Positions 26,620-36,245 of a stretch of DNA of 53,928 nucleotides are shown here, one piece after another. Each line of letters begins with the position of its first letter. The first letter of the stretch is position 1. The stretch covers positions 1 to 53,928 of the forward strand of contig JAHHGZ010000047.1 in NCBI GenBank assembly GCA_019359595.1. Direction: 5' to 3'. The notes below the pieces were generated by a model. It was not told where the DNA came from, did not search any database, and worked only from the letters and a program-made list of their open reading frames with translations. The position numbers and the translations under genes are program-made. The DNA is from Cyanomargarita calcarea GSE-NOS-MK-12-04C. GTDB lineage: Bacteria; Cyanobacteriota; Cyanobacteriia; Cyanobacteriales; Nostocaceae.

Positions 26620-28578
26620 ATGAGTGCTAAGACAATTTCCTCTCCTTCCCAATCGCATAATGAAAGTGCCCTAGCCTTGGTTGTGAATAACCCAGCGCTT
26701 TTAGATTCACCAAACAAGGCATTGCTGACACCACTTACGGGTGCTGAATTACCTTACGACCCGGTGGCGATCGCTTCATATTACCAAAATAGACCCCTGC
26801 AAGTTTTCCGACGGATTTTGACAGTTTTGGCACCTACCCTATCATTTGCCTTTGGGGTGTGGTGGGATGCCAAGCGGGGAGTCATCGTTAAAAAGGATCT
26901 ACGTCGGGCCATTCAGTTACGAGAACTGCTGACACGCCTAGGACCTGCGTATATTAAAATTGGGCAAGCTTTATCTACCAGACCTGATTTACTGCCATCA
27001 GTGTTTGTGGAAGAACTCACTAAGCTGCAAGATAAATTACCAGCTTTTCCCAACGAAATCGCTTATCAGTTTATTGAAGAAGAATTGGGTGGTCGCCCAG
27101 ACCAGATTTACGCCGAACTTTCCGCAGAACCAATCGCGGCTGCTTCCTTGGGGCAAGTATATAAAGGTAAGCTGAAAACGGGTGAAGAAGTCGCGGTTAA
27201 AATTCAACGTCCCGACTTACGCGAAAATATCACCATCGATTTGTATATCTTGCGCGGACTTGCAGGATGGACGCAGAAAAGACTCAAGAAGGTGCGCAGT
27301 GACTTAGTTGGAATTTTGGATGAATTAGGCGATCGCATTTTTGAAGAGATGGATTATATCCATGAAGGACAAAATGCCGAGCGCTTTTTTCAACTTTACG
27401 GTCACATGAAAGACATTTATGTACCGAGAATTTACTGGGAATATACCAACCGTCGCGTTTTGACGATGGAGTGGATTAACGGTACGAAATTAACTAATAC
27501 AGAAGAAATTACTGCCCAAGGTATAGACGCTCGTTACTTAATAGAAGTGGGTGTCCAGTGTTCTTTGCGACAATTGCTAGAACATGGATTTTTCCACGCT
27601 GACCCTCACCCAGGTAACCTGCTTGCCACCCCAGATGGCAAATTAGCTTATCTAGACTTTGGGATGATGAGCGAGGTTCAACCAGCACAAAGATATGGTT
27701 TGATTGAGGCGATCGTTCACGTTGTCAACCGCGATTTTGATGGTTTGGCACAAGACTATGTAAAGTTAGATTTCCTTTCACCGGATACCGATTTAACACC
27801 AATTGTCCCAGCTTTTGCCAGTGTATTTGCCAGAGCGGATGGTGCTAGTGTGGCCGAGTTGAACATTAAAACTATCACCGATGACCTCTCCAATTTGATG
27901 TATGAGTATCCCTTCCGCGTACCACCCTATTACGCTCTGATTATTCGTTCTCTGGTGACGCTCGAAGGAATTGCGATTTTTATTGACCCCAACTTTAAAG
28001 TCTTAAGCGAAGCCTATCCTTATGTTGCCAAACGTTTGTTAACCGATCCAGCACCCCAACTGAGAACATCTCTGCGGGATTTATTGTTTAAAGATGGTAG
28101 CTTCCGCTGGAATCGTTTGGAAAACTTGTTAAAAAATGCGCGTAGCAATCAAGAGTATGACTTTAACTTAGTTGTGAATCAAGCAGTTGATTTTCTGTCC
28201 TCAGAACGGGGTGATTTGATTAGAAATAACTTAGTTGATGAAATTTTTAAAGGAGTGGATGCTCTGAGTAAAAATGCCCTGCATAACGTCACATATATGA
28301 TCAGGGAACGAGTCGGTATAACAGCAGTCAATGAAATTCCTTCTGCGACAACAGAGCAGCAACAAACTTTAGAGCATATCAAACGGATCTTGAATATTCT
28401 CCAAGAAACCCGTGGTTTTAATGCTACACAATTAGGTTCTCAAATTAGCCAGTTGCTTTTCAACCCCGGCATACAACGTTTGGGACAACAAATAGCAACA
28501 GGCTTGTTCCAAAAAGCGATCGCACGGTTATTAAGGGAATTGTTGGCAGGGGAGAAACAGTTAGCTGTTAGGAATTAA
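26620..28578 (+). CDS. ABC1/ADCK/UbiB-family atypical kinase
   Basis: UbiB-like proteins are ATP-dependent atypical kinases supporting quinone and isoprenoid lipid metabolism at membranes; cyanobacteria and plastids carry several copies. Visible family marks: KxGQ motif (IKIGQALSTRPDLLP, about 112), the Ala-rich loop replacing the normal P-loop (AAASLGQVYKGKL, about 172), the catalytic Lys (VAVKIQRP), HADPHPGN (about 326) and the DFG equivalent (LDFGMMSE). The C-terminal ~100 residues are less conserved and helical. The start is set at ATG 26620 (GGTGG eight bases upstream); a GTG at 26608 would add four residues. Which of the several cyanobacterial UbiB paralogues this is cannot be said. Confidence 0.93.
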   Translation: MSAKTISSPSQSHNESALALVVNNPALLDSPNKALLTPLTGAELPYDPVAIASYYQNRPLQVFRRILTVLAPTLSFAFGVWWDAKRGVIVKKDLRRAIQLRELLTRLGPAYIKIGQALSTRPDLLPSVFVEELTKLQDKLPAFPNEIAYQFIEEELGGRPDQIYAELSAEPIAAASLGQVYKGKLKTGEEVAVKIQRPDLRENITIDLYILRGLAGWTQKRLKKVRSDLVGILDELGDRIFEEMDYIHEGQNAERFFQLYGHMKDIYVPRIYWEYTNRRVLTMEWINGTKLTNTEEITAQGIDARYLIEVGVQCSLRQLLEHGFFHADPHPGNLLATPDGKLAYLDFGMMSEVQPAQRYGLIEAIVHVVNRDFDGLAQDYVKLDFLSPDTDLTPIVPAFASVFARADGASVAELNIKTITDDLSNLMYEYPFRVPPYYALIIRSLVTLEGIAIFIDPNFKVLSEAYPYVAKRLLTDPAPQLRTSLRDLLFKDGSFRWNRLENLLKNARSNQEYDFNLVVNQAVDFLSSERGDLIRNNLVDEIFKGVDALSKNALHNVTYMIRERVGITAVNEIPSATTEQQQTLEHIKRILNILQETRGFNATQLGSQISQLLFNPGIQRLGQQIATGLFQKAIARLLRELLAGEKQLAVRN

Positions 28579-28590
28579 TCATATATATCC

Positions 28591-28668
28591 AGATCCCCGA
28601 CTTCTTAAAGGATACCGCGGTTAGACCTACCATTCGACAGCGGTATCCGTAAAAGTTGTCAGGGATCT
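28591..28668. repeat. AGATCCCCGAC-type palindromic element, 78 bp
   Basis: AGATCCCCGACTTCTTAAAG and GGATACCGC on the left pair with GCGGTATCC and AAAGTTGTCAGGGATCT on the right. It is the short form of the 306-bp element at 400-705 and lies just past the stop of the kinase gene, where it could act as a terminator between this gene and the convergent methyltransferase gene. Confidence 0.6.
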
Positions 28669-28683
28669 AAATTTTCACTTAGG

Positions 28684-29817
28684 TCAAGCATGGGTCATTA
28701 AATATTGACCATTACCATTATATTCACCATCACAACTGGCGAAATTGCGGGAAAGCCAGATTAAATAGAATCTCCATATCCGGCGAAACTTGGCATATTC
28801 AATACCGTAATTTAAATCTTTTACTATTGCCTGACTATCGTCAAAATTCTGCAACCAGGTAGCAAATGTTTTAGAGTAATTAAAGCCGTTGAGATACCAT
28901 CTTTGAATTGTTTTCAGGTCTTTGTTATGGCTGGGAACTGCATCATATTTCCAGTAACGACCCTGGGGGAAAATGTACTTGTGTGTGTAAACGCTGGATA
29001 TGTTGTTTGGAGTACGGACTGTAATGATGTGAATAAAAACTTTTCCATTATCTTTCAGAAAAGAAGCTAATTTTTGAAAAGCTTTTGTTAAATTTCCAAC
29101 ATGACAAAAAACACCAATGGAGAGGATTTTGTCAAACTTTGTCTCAAATTTAGCATCATTTAAATCTCCTTCATATAGACTGAATCGACCTGAACTGAGG
29201 TGGCTTTCAGGGTCTTGCATCTTATGTCGGATATATTCACATTGTTCGTGGCTCAAATTTAAACCCGTGAACCTGACATTCGGGAACTTAGAAAGAATAT
29301 AATTCGGAACACATCCCCAACCACATCCAAAATCTAAAATTTCGTCTCCGTCCTTGATGTCTAATTTTTCAATTACATCGTCAATCATTTGGATCTGAGA
29401 TTGCTCAAGGTTTGATGCTCCTTTTTCCCACAATCCCATACTGTACTTAGGATAAATAATTTTGCTATCACCTAACATTGTATTCAGCATCGTTTGAGGC
29501 AAATCGTACTGAATCTTCATTAGCTCCCGTGAGTCTTCGGCGATATTCTCAGTTTCTTTTAGTACCCATTCATAAGGGGCAAGCAAGGAAGGAAAATATT
29601 TAAAGAATATGGGCATACAGGTATCAAAAAGCCCTTGCAAAACCGGATCGGGAACTTCTAATCCATTAATATAAGCCTCTCCTACTGCCATTTGTACGCT
29701 ATTGACGACCTGTACCACTCCACGGGTTGCTTTGTAAGCTAAAGTGGTTTTGGTATTTACATCTCCCACAAGAGGTATATATTTTTGAAAATCTTGTAGT
29801 GTGGTGTCAGTATTCAT
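28684..29817 (-). CDS. SAM-dependent methyltransferase of the cyclopropane-fatty-acid-synthase family
   Basis: 377 aa. A class I methyltransferase fold with motif I ILDFGCGWGCVPNYILSKFP (about 158-178), LTGLNLSHEQ-like acidic/loop region (TGLNLSHEQCEYI), post-motif GDLNDAKFETKFDKILSIGV, and the CFA-synthase-type HVGNLTKAFQKLASFLKDNG and 'IHII' strand followed by a long aromatic C-terminal part. The N-terminal ~130 residues are all-helical. Family members transfer methyl or methylene groups to lipids, alkaloids or small aromatic substrates; the substrate here cannot be inferred. Single gene, no partner nearby. Confidence 0.82.
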   Translation of the reverse strand: MNTDTTLQDFQKYIPLVGDVNTKTTLAYKATRGVVQVVNSVQMAVGEAYINGLEVPDPVLQGLFDTCMPIFFKYFPSLLAPYEWVLKETENIAEDSRELMKIQYDLPQTMLNTMLGDSKIIYPKYSMGLWEKGASNLEQSQIQMIDDVIEKLDIKDGDEILDFGCGWGCVPNYILSKFPNVRFTGLNLSHEQCEYIRHKMQDPESHLSSGRFSLYEGDLNDAKFETKFDKILSIGVFCHVGNLTKAFQKLASFLKDNGKVFIHIITVRTPNNISSVYTHKYIFPQGRYWKYDAVPSHNKDLKTIQRWYLNGFNYSKTFATWLQNFDDSQAIVKDLNYGIEYAKFRRIWRFYLIWLSRNFASCDGEYNGNGQYLMTHA

Positions 29818-30146
29818 AATCAGCCCCCAAATTATTTAAACTGCTAAATTCCCAGCTTACATAGTAAATTTGAGGAACTTGTGAGGATGATTTAGATTTT
29901 AGATTTTGGATTGCTTAAAAATATGGTTATAAATAAAATATGAAGCCCTAGGATAAGCGTCAAGAAATGTCCGGTAAAAAAATACACCTAACCTACTTCA
30001 TAATATTTTTGGATATTCTTTTATCTATCCGGGAGCAGGGGGGTTTAATACCCCGACTTATTCAGGTCGCCCGTTTTGAGTTTGGGTCCCAATACCCATC
30101 TTGTAAACCTCCTCCTTCTTCCTTCTTCCTTCTCCAATGGTACTCC
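29818..30146. other. Intergenic region holding first copy of a ~110-bp repeat
   Basis: 30026-30133 (ATCCGGGAG..GGGTTTAATACCCCGAC..CGCCCGTTTTGAG..AAACCTCCT and CCTTCTT heptamers) recurs in the same order at 30705-30816, on the other side of the small gene at 30147-30590. An ORF on the plus strand (29967-30209) runs over this repeat and is not convincing. Confidence 0.55.
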
Positions 30147-30590
30147 CTAAGACCGACAATCTTCGTCTTGATGACTGCCATTTTTATCGCGTTTAATAGT
30201 TTCTTCTAAGGCTTGAATTTGTTCACGACGTGCTTCCAACTCCAAGGAACGACGCGCCAAATCTTGGTTTTGCAAAGTCAAATTTTGTCGCCACTGTTCT
30301 GCGCGATCGGCTTCCTGTCGCAAAAAATCAGGAGTCATCCCAGTAGTCAAATAGGTTTGTACTAGATACAATACCCAATTGGTTGCATCTTCGATTCTAT
30401 CGATGTCACCTGTAGGGGAAAGTTGCACTATAACCAGCAGATTCTCGCTCATCGTGTTTCCTTTCCCCAGGAGAATAAAAGCTTCTTCTGGAATCATTGC
30501 CCAGAAGTTTTCCCCCTCTTGACGCGCTAACAACCGCAACTGATGTTGGTCTAGAAATTCATTTTTGTGTACTTGAGCTAGATATAACAT
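30147..30590 (-). CDS. Conserved-looking cyanobacterial protein of unknown function
   Basis: 147 aa with the start at ATG 30590 (MLYLAQVHKNEFLDQHQLRL). A longer reading from 30656 would translate a heptamer repeat (TTTTGAG units) and is rejected. The N-terminal part (about 1-85) is a compact alpha/beta region (LLARQEGENFWAMIPEEAFI, NLLVIVQLSPTGDIDRIEDA); the C-terminal part from about residue 85 is a charged coiled coil ending in KRDKNGSHQDEDCRS. No signal peptide. I do not recognise a named family. It is flanked on both sides by copies of one ~110-bp repeat. Confidence 0.7.
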   Translation of the reverse strand: MLYLAQVHKNEFLDQHQLRLLARQEGENFWAMIPEEAFILLGKGNTMSENLLVIVQLSPTGDIDRIEDATNWVLYLVQTYLTTGMTPDFLRQEADRAEQWRQNLTLQNQDLARRSLELEARREQIQALEETIKRDKNGSHQDEDCRS

Positions 30591-30704
30591 GAGTCCTAAG
30601 TCCTGAGTTTTTAAATTTTGAGTTTTGAGTTTTGAGTTTTGAGTGCTTAAATTCAAGCTTTTTCAACTCATAACTCTCACTCAGCACTCAGAACTATTTT
30701 GATT

Positions 30705-30816
30705 ATCCGGGAGTTGGGGGTTTAATACCCCGACAGGGGACAGGATCGCCCGTTTTGAGGGGTTTCAATCGACATATATAAACCTCCTTCTTCCTTCTTC
30801 CTTCTTCCTTCTTCCT
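30705..30816. repeat. Second copy of the ATCCGGGAG...GGTTTAATACCCCG repeat with CCTTCTT heptamers
   Basis: Same order of blocks as 30026-30133, ending in at least five CCTTCTT units that run to the end of valS. The pair brackets the gene at 30147-30590 as direct repeats. Confidence 0.6.
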
Positions 30817-30820
30817 TCAT

Positions 30821-33800
30821 TCAAGTTAATTCGCGCAGGCGATCGCGCAAAATTTCCGCTTGTGTTTCGGCTTCTGCTAAGTTGTCTCGCACCCCTTCTA
30901 CCACATCTTGTGGCGCTTGTTCGACAAATTTAACATTACTTAACCTACCTTTGAGCGAATTAATTTCCGCTTCTATCTTACTAAGGCGTTTCTGGAGTTT
31001 AGCGCTAGATGCGGCAATATCCACAACCCCAGTCAGGGAAAGTAGTACTTGTACAGTACCTACAACCCCAGCAATAGATTTTTCTGACTCTTGTGGTGGT
31101 GATGTTGTTGGCTGTAAATTCCCTGCAATTTTATCAGCAGTCGGTTTAAATACCTGCTGCCAAAACCTTTGTCTGGCATCAGCAGACAATAAATTTTTCA
31201 CAGTGAACCAACTGGCATAACCAAAACCAACTACGGCAAAAAATTCCCCAACTATCGGAATATTATCAATAGCATCCGCCACCTGAAAACTCAATCTCAG
31301 CAAGTAAATAGCGCCAACAATGATTACTAGCTTTTTCCAATTAATTGGTTTCTTTATACTAGCAACCGCTTGATTTTTTGGAGTACTTGCAGCAATAGTT
31401 AAATTCTCAACCTTTGCCAAATCCTTAATATAAGACTCTCCAGCAGTGAGGATTTGCCTTTCTTTTGCGCTGTCACTTTGTAAAGAAATCGTGACTTTGG
31501 CCGCTGGCTTTACATCGGCTTCCGCTCGTAAATTGCGAATTGTGCGAATTGTACCAAGCAACAATTCAAATTGTTCTTCCAAATCAGGAACAATTAAACT
31601 TATATCCGCCTCTGGATAGCGTTGTAAAGCGATACTTTCCTTAGAATCTGCTGGTTGTTGGACAAGAGTGTGCCAAATTTCCTCTGTAATATGTGGCATA
31701 TAGGGATGAAGCAGCTTCAAAATCCCTTCTAATATATATCCCAGAGTTTGCTGTGCTACCTTACGCGATGCAGGGTCCGCATCTGGTTGCAAGCGAGATT
31801 TCAGCAACTCAATATACTGGTCGCAAAAATCACCCCAAAAAAATTCATAAAGTCCCTTTGCAGCTTCACCTAAACCGTATTTATCGATGTAATCGTTAGT
31901 TTGTTTTGCTACTTGGTGATAGCGAGAAAGAATCCAGCGATCGCTTAATTCTAAACTCTGCTCTGGGTTTCCGAGTTGTGCTGGAGTTTGACCATCCAAA
32001 TTCATCATCACAAACCGTGCTGCATTCCACAACTTATTGGCAAAATTGCGGGATGCTTCCACCGATGACGATTCATTCTTCTTGCGATCGTAATCGACGC
32101 GGATATCTTGACCAACCCCTGCAACTTCCTTAATTAACGTATAGCGTAGGGCATCAGTCCCATATTTATCGATTAGCAACAATGGGTCAATCCCATTACC
32201 AGCCGATTTTGACTGTTTCTTGCCATTCTCATCCAATACTAAACCGTGGATGTAAACATCCTTAAACGGCATTTGACCTGTGAAATGCGTTGCCATCATC
32301 GTCATTCTGGCAACCCAGAAAAAGATGATATCAAAGCCTGTCACCAAAGTCGCTGTAGGGTAATATTTCGCTAAATCTGGGGTTTGTTCGGGCCATCCCA
32401 AAGTTGAAAAGGGCCAAAGTCCAGCAGAAAACCAAGTATCCAACACATCCGGGTCTTGCTCCAGCTTGACATTTTCGCCAAACTGTGCTTTTGCTTTTTC
32501 CCATGCCTCAGCTTCCGACTTTGCCACGACAAACGGCGTACTGTCAGTAATTTCGCCACCCGTTTCACTCACAGCATACCAAGCGGGGATTTGATGTCCC
32601 CACCACAGTTGACGGGAGATGCACCAATCTTTGAGTTTTACCAACCAATCACGATAAACCTTAGTCCATTTTTGGGGGACAAACTCCGGTGAATTTTGTT
32701 GGTCGAGGAATTCCAGAGTTTTGTCAGCCATTGGGCGAATTTTGACAAACCATTGAGTCGAGAGCAGAGGTTCAATCGCGACTTTTCCGCGATCGCTATA
32801 AGGAACAGTATGCTTATAATCCTCCACCTTCACCAGCGCACCATCATTATCTAAGCGAGAAATAACATTCTTTCTAGCGACAAACCTGTCTTGTCCTTGG
32901 AACTCACCGGCATTTTCATTAAGAGTGCCGTCCTTATTCATAATATTGATAAACGGCAGATTGTGACGCTTACCCATCTCAAAATCATTTGGGTCATGTG
33001 CAGGGGTCACCTTTACACAACCAGTCCCAAAAGTTGGGTCAACAAACTCATCGCCAATAATCGGAATTTCCCGATTCATAATTGGCAGAGTTAGGGTTTT
33101 CCCAATCAGATGTTTGTAGCGTTCATCACTGGGATTCACTGCCACTGCCGTATCACCCAACATCGTCTCCGGTCGAGTCGTGGCTACTTCCACAGCACCA
33201 GAGCCATCGGTCAGAGGATAGCGGAAATGCCAGAGATTACCATTAGTCTCCTTCTGTTCCACCTCCAGATCGGAAACTGCCGACTGACTCGCAGGACACC
33301 AGTTGACTAGATAATTACCGCGATAAATTAACCCCTCTTCGTAGAGTCTGACAAAAGCTTCTAAAACAGCTTTGGATAAACCCTCATCTAAAGTGAAGCG
33401 TTCTCGCGACCAATCTGTCGAGACACCCAAACGCCGCAACTGATTCACAATTGTCCCACCAGACTCCGCCTTCCACTGCCAAGCGCGTTCTAGGAATTTC
33501 TCGCGTCCCAAATCATAGCGAGTTTGACCCTCTGCCTTGAGTTGCTTTTCTAAAATCGTTTGCACTGCAATACTGGCATGGTCAGTTCCCGGTAAAAATA
33601 GGGCATTGCGTCCCTTCATCCGGTGATAACGCACGAGAGTATCAATCAGGGAATTATCAAAAGCGTGTCCCATATGCAAGCTGCCGGTGACGTTTGGCGG
33701 TGGGATAACGATGCAGTAGGGCTCGCCATCTTTGGTGGGGTCAGCTTTATAGGTTTGGTTTTCTTCCCAAAATTTCTGCCACTTCGCTTCAGTGGTAGAG

Positions 33801-33841
33801 GCTTCGTATTGGGTGGGGAGATTGGAGTTTGTTGCGGTCAT
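30821..33841 (-). CDS. valS: Valyl-tRNA synthetase with embedded CAAD membrane domain
   Basis: It charges tRNA-Val with valine. 1006 aa; class I motifs are [15 protein letters not shown] (47-61, HIGH-type) and KKQSKSAGN (about 542, KMSKS-type). The CP1 editing region ([19 protein letters not shown]) and the anticodon-binding domain follow in normal order. Between the anticodon-binding domain and the C-terminal coiled coil (about 925-1003) lies an insert of about 75 residues (about 830-905) with two hydrophobic helices ([38 protein letters not shown]), the CAAD domain known to tether some cyanobacterial synthetases to thylakoid membranes. The start ATG lies inside the first unit of a 164-bp tandem repeat that extends upstream. 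Confidence 0.97.
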   Translation of the reverse strand: MTATNSNLPTQYEASTTEAKWQKFWEENQTYKADPTKDGEPYCIVIPPPNVTGSLHMGHAFDNSLIDTLVRYHRMKGRNALFLPGTDHASIAVQTILEKQLKAEGQTRYDLGREKFLERAWQWKAESGGTIVNQLRRLGVSTDWSRERFTLDEGLSKAVLEAFVRLYEEGLIYRGNYLVNWCPASQSAVSDLEVEQKETNGNLWHFRYPLTDGSGAVEVATTRPETMLGDTAVAVNPSDERYKHLIGKTLTLPIMNREIPIIGDEFVDPTFGTGCVKVTPAHDPNDFEMGKRHNLPFINIMNKDGTLNENAGEFQGQDRFVARKNVISRLDNDGALVKVEDYKHTVPYSDRGKVAIEPLLSTQWFVKIRPMADKTLEFLDQQNSPEFVPQKWTKVYRDWLVKLKDWCISRQLWWGHQIPAWYAVSETGGEITDSTPFVVAKSEAEAWEKAKAQFGENVKLEQDPDVLDTWFSAGLWPFSTLGWPEQTPDLAKYYPTATLVTGFDIIFFWVARMTMMATHFTGQMPFKDVYIHGLVLDENGKKQSKSAGNGIDPLLLIDKYGTDALRYTLIKEVAGVGQDIRVDYDRKKNESSSVEASRNFANKLWNAARFVMMNLDGQTPAQLGNPEQSLELSDRWILSRYHQVAKQTNDYIDKYGLGEAAKGLYEFFWGDFCDQYIELLKSRLQPDADPASRKVAQQTLGYILEGILKLLHPYMPHITEEIWHTLVQQPADSKESIALQRYPEADISLIVPDLEEQFELLLGTIRTIRNLRAEADVKPAAKVTISLQSDSAKERQILTAGESYIKDLAKVENLTIAASTPKNQAVASIKKPINWKKLVIIVGAIYLLRLSFQVADAIDNIPIVGEFFAVVGFGYASWFTVKNLLSADARQRFWQQVFKPTADKIAGNLQPTTSPPQESEKSIAGVVGTVQVLLSLTGVVDIAASSAKLQKRLSKIEAEINSLKGRLSNVKFVEQAPQDVVEGVRDNLAEAETQAEILRDRLRELT

Positions 33842-33909
33842 GCTGGGAAAACTAACTATGCAAGGACTTTTATAAATTTTGCCACAGGGATGGAGAGGGC
33901 TTATGGAAT

Positions 33910-34005
33910 TTAACCGCGAAGAGGCGAAGTACGCGAAGAATATGGAGGAAAGAAGGATGAAGGAATTGGATGAGGAGTTGGAGAGTTGGAGTTTGTTGCG
34001 GTCAT
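33910..34005 (-). other. Upstream ORF 1 in the valS leader (31 codons)
   Basis: Starts with the same seven codons as valS (MTATNSN), then reads [20 protein letters not shown] and ends PLRG-stop. It exists because the valS start was duplicated with the repeat. If the valS mRNA starts upstream of the array, ribosomes would meet this start before the real one. Confidence 0.4.
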
Positions 34006-34073
34006 GCTGGGAAAACTAACTATGCAAGGACTTTTATAAATTTTGCCACAGGGATGGAGAGGGTTTATGGAAT

Positions 34074-34169
34074 TTAACCGCGAAGAGGCGAAGTACGCGA
34101 AGAATATGGAGGAAAGAAGGATGAAGGAATTGGATGAGGAGTTGGAGAGTTGGAGTTTGTTGCGGTCAT
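34074..34169 (-). other. Upstream ORF 2 in the valS leader (31 codons)
   Basis: Second copy of the same 31-codon frame, 164 nt further from valS. Same reasoning as upstream ORF 1; a translated product is not claimed. Confidence 0.4.
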
Positions 34170-34372
34170 GCTGGGAAAACTAACTATGCAAGGACTTTTA
34201 TAAATTTTGCCACAGGGATGGAGAGGGTTTATGGAATTTAACCGCGAAGAGGCGAAGTCCGCAAAGTAAACAAATTTGAAAGTAGCAACTGATTGTAGAA
34301 TTTCTGTATTATATTCTATCCTTTATCTTCCTTCGCGTACTTTGCGCCTTCGCGGTTAATAAAAAAAACTCC

Positions 34373-34511
34373 ATGCCAAATAAAACCATCTCCCGTTCCC
34401 CCTGGACTTACATCCCCACCCGGTTATCCGTCATTTTTTGTTTTGGTTTGCTTGCTAACTATTCCTGGGATGATTGCACTATTTTTTATTCCTTTGAGTG
34501 AGGAGGCTTAA
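34373..34511 (+). pseudogene. Internally deleted MFS/AmpG-like permease remnant
   Basis: An ATG opens MPNKTISRSPWTYIPTRLS, which looks like the start of cyanobacterial AmpG-type (PAT family) permeases. A +1 shift then gives SFFVLVCLLTIPGMIALFFI and PLSEEA-stop, which looks like the last membrane helix of the same family. The ~400 residues expected between them are missing. The assignment is by eye and modest. Confidence 0.4.
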
Positions 34512-34645
34512 AGGGAGCAATGACCCGTATAATATTCAGAGTATGCAGAGTTACAGAAATTAAAATCTTACTGAACAAGGCACTCTTAAAAGAGAAAAAA
34601 AGGGTTTAGATTGGGGATTTACTTTTATCTTTTAACTTTTTACTT

Positions 34646-35698
34646 ATGAGTTTTGTTCTAGGAGTTGATGGTGGTGGAAGTAAGACAATTTGTGTTTTAA
34701 TGGATGATAAAACTACAGTGTTAGGTCGCGGTGAATCTGGAGCTTCTAATTATCAAAGTGTCGGTATTGCAGCAGCTTTGCGGTCAATTGAATCTGCTAT
34801 TTATGCTGCGGTTAATCAAGCATTGAACTTTGCAGACACTATCAATATCAAAGCTATTTGTTTGGGTTTGGCAGGTGTAAGTCGTCCCAGAGATTTTGAA
34901 GTGGTAGAGAGTATTCTTCAAGAGTTGGAAAATAGCGAAGTTTTACCTATTACTTGGGCACTTACAACCCCATCCCTTCTCTTAGTGAAGGAGCAAGAAA
35001 ATATAGTGATTTGTAATGATGCTTTGATTGCTTTGGTGGGGGGAATCGGTGATGATGTCGGAGTTGTGGTTGCAGCCGGTACTGGTTCTATAGTTTTTGG
35101 ACGAAATCATCAAGGAGATACAAAGCGAGTTGGTGGTTGGGGCTATATTTTGGGGGATGAAGGTAGCGCTTATAAAATAGCGATCGCTGGTTTGCAAGCT
35201 GCCATGAAGTCATATGATGGACGTGAGATATCAACGAGTCTTATAGAAGGTTTTCAACAGCATCTTAATTTAAAAAATATGGAAGGTTTAATCGAAGTAA
35301 TATATAGCTCAAGATGGGGTGTCAAAGAAATCGCTGCTTTGGCACCAGTTGTTGATTATTCAGCAGCAAATGATGATAAAGTAGCAAATTCAATTATTGA
35401 TGATGCTGTGCAAGATTTGCTTTTAGCTACTTCCACTGTGATTGATGCAATTTTTCCGCAGAACCTTTCTTTGCAAGTAGAGCAAGAAATAAAAAATAAT
35501 CTATTTGAAGTTGTGACAACAGGAAGCGTGTGGAGGGGGAAGTCTAGGATTTGGGAGAGGTTTGAAGCGGCTATTGTGCAGAAATATCCTGCGGTAAAGG
35601 TGATTTTTCCAAGATTTGAACCTGCTGTTGGTGCAGGTTTGTTAGCGTTGAAGCGGTTAGCAGGGGTGGGGTTGCAAAATCACGGCAACATTTCATAA
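34646..35698 (+). CDS. BadF/BadG/BcrA/BcrD-type ATPase, N-acetylglucosamine kinase-like
   Basis: 350 aa, actin-like ATPase fold. Phosphate-1 motif VLGVDGGGSKT (5-14) and the second-half motifs AAGTGSIVFGRN and VGGWGYILGDEGSAYKIA are those of the eukaryotic-type GlcNAc kinase group; AVGAGLLALKRL near the end is the usual adenosine-contacting helix. The likely reaction is ATP-dependent phosphorylation of N-acetylglucosamine or a related sugar from wall recycling, which is inferred; the next-door AmpG-like remnant (muropeptide permease family) fits this idea. The last 19 bases overlap the convergent gloA2 gene. Confidence 0.87.
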   Translation: MSFVLGVDGGGSKTICVLMDDKTTVLGRGESGASNYQSVGIAAALRSIESAIYAAVNQALNFADTINIKAICLGLAGVSRPRDFEVVESILQELENSEVLPITWALTTPSLLLVKEQENIVICNDALIALVGGIGDDVGVVVAAGTGSIVFGRNHQGDTKRVGGWGYILGDEGSAYKIAIAGLQAAMKSYDGREISTSLIEGFQQHLNLKNMEGLIEVIYSSRWGVKEIAALAPVVDYSAANDDKVANSIIDDAVQDLLLATSTVIDAIFPQNLSLQVEQEIKNNLFEVVTTGSVWRGKSRIWERFEAAIVQKYPAVKVIFPRFEPAVGAGLLALKRLAGVGLQNHGNIS

Positions 35699-36072
35699 AT
35701 CTCCAACGGCAAAGCATCCGGGTCTTGAAAAAAAGTAAACTTCTTACCAGTTATTTCATCAATCCTAATATCTTCTACCTCAACACCCTGAGATTTTAAG
35801 TAACTCACACTTTGCTCTATATCATCAACTTCAAAAGCCAAATGCCTTAAACCACAAGCTTCTGGTTTACTGACTCTCTCAGGTGGATTTGGGAAAGAAA
35901 ATAACTCGATTTGGTGGTTATCTCCGACCTTTAAATCTAATTTATAAGAATTTCTCTGAATGCGAAAAGTCTCTTGAATAATAGAAAAACCTAAAACTTC
36001 AGTATAAAAATATTTAGAACGTTCGTAATTAGAACAAATTATAGCAACATGATGGATGCCATTTATTTTCAT
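35680..36072 (-). CDS. gloA2: VOC-family glyoxalase-like protein, GloA2/YaeR type
   Basis: 130 aa, one vicinal-oxygen-chelate domain. It begins MKINGIHHVAIICSNYERSK and contains IELFSFPNPPERVSKPEACG, LRHLAFEVDDI and a C-terminal LPLEIYEM, which correspond almost word for word to E. coli YaeR (SMU/GloA2). The four metal-ligand positions (His8, Glu of IELF, His of LRHLAF, Glu of LEIYE) are present. The exact substrate of this subgroup is not established; a role in aldehyde or toxin detoxification is inferred from the fold. The 3' end overlaps the convergent kinase gene by 19 nt. Confidence 0.9.
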   Translation of the reverse strand: MKINGIHHVAIICSNYERSKYFYTEVLGFSIIQETFRIQRNSYKLDLKVGDNHQIELFSFPNPPERVSKPEACGLRHLAFEVDDIEQSVSYLKSQGVEVEDIRIDEITGKKFTFFQDPDALPLEIYEMLP

Positions 36073-36245
36073 AAAACTATATGATATATATAGCGCTTCC
36101 TATGCAGACGAGCTACAGATTTATCAGCGTCCATCTGCGGTTTTAAACTCTTTAATGTATATCATTTTCCAATCCCAGAGAGAAGAAATAAATAACATTT
36201 AAAAAAGCCTGCGAATACAGGCTTTCTATTAATAAGTTGAAAATA

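Larger units (their letters stand above)
33822..34258. repeat. 164-bp tandem repeat, 2.7 copies, carrying the valS start region
   Basis: The valS start codon region (ATGACCGCAACAAACTCCAA on the minus strand) appears three times at exact 164-nt intervals, with ATGs at 33841, 34005 and 34169. Units are nearly identical (one C/T change noted), so the duplication is recent. Each unit also contains a copy of the dispersed CCGCGAAGAGGCGAAGTACG element. The third unit breaks off at 34258. Confidence 0.9.

Noticed and set aside
29967-30209. 80-codon ORF on the plus strand
   Set aside because: Runs across a repeat copy and into the 3' end of the opposite gene; composition unlike a protein.
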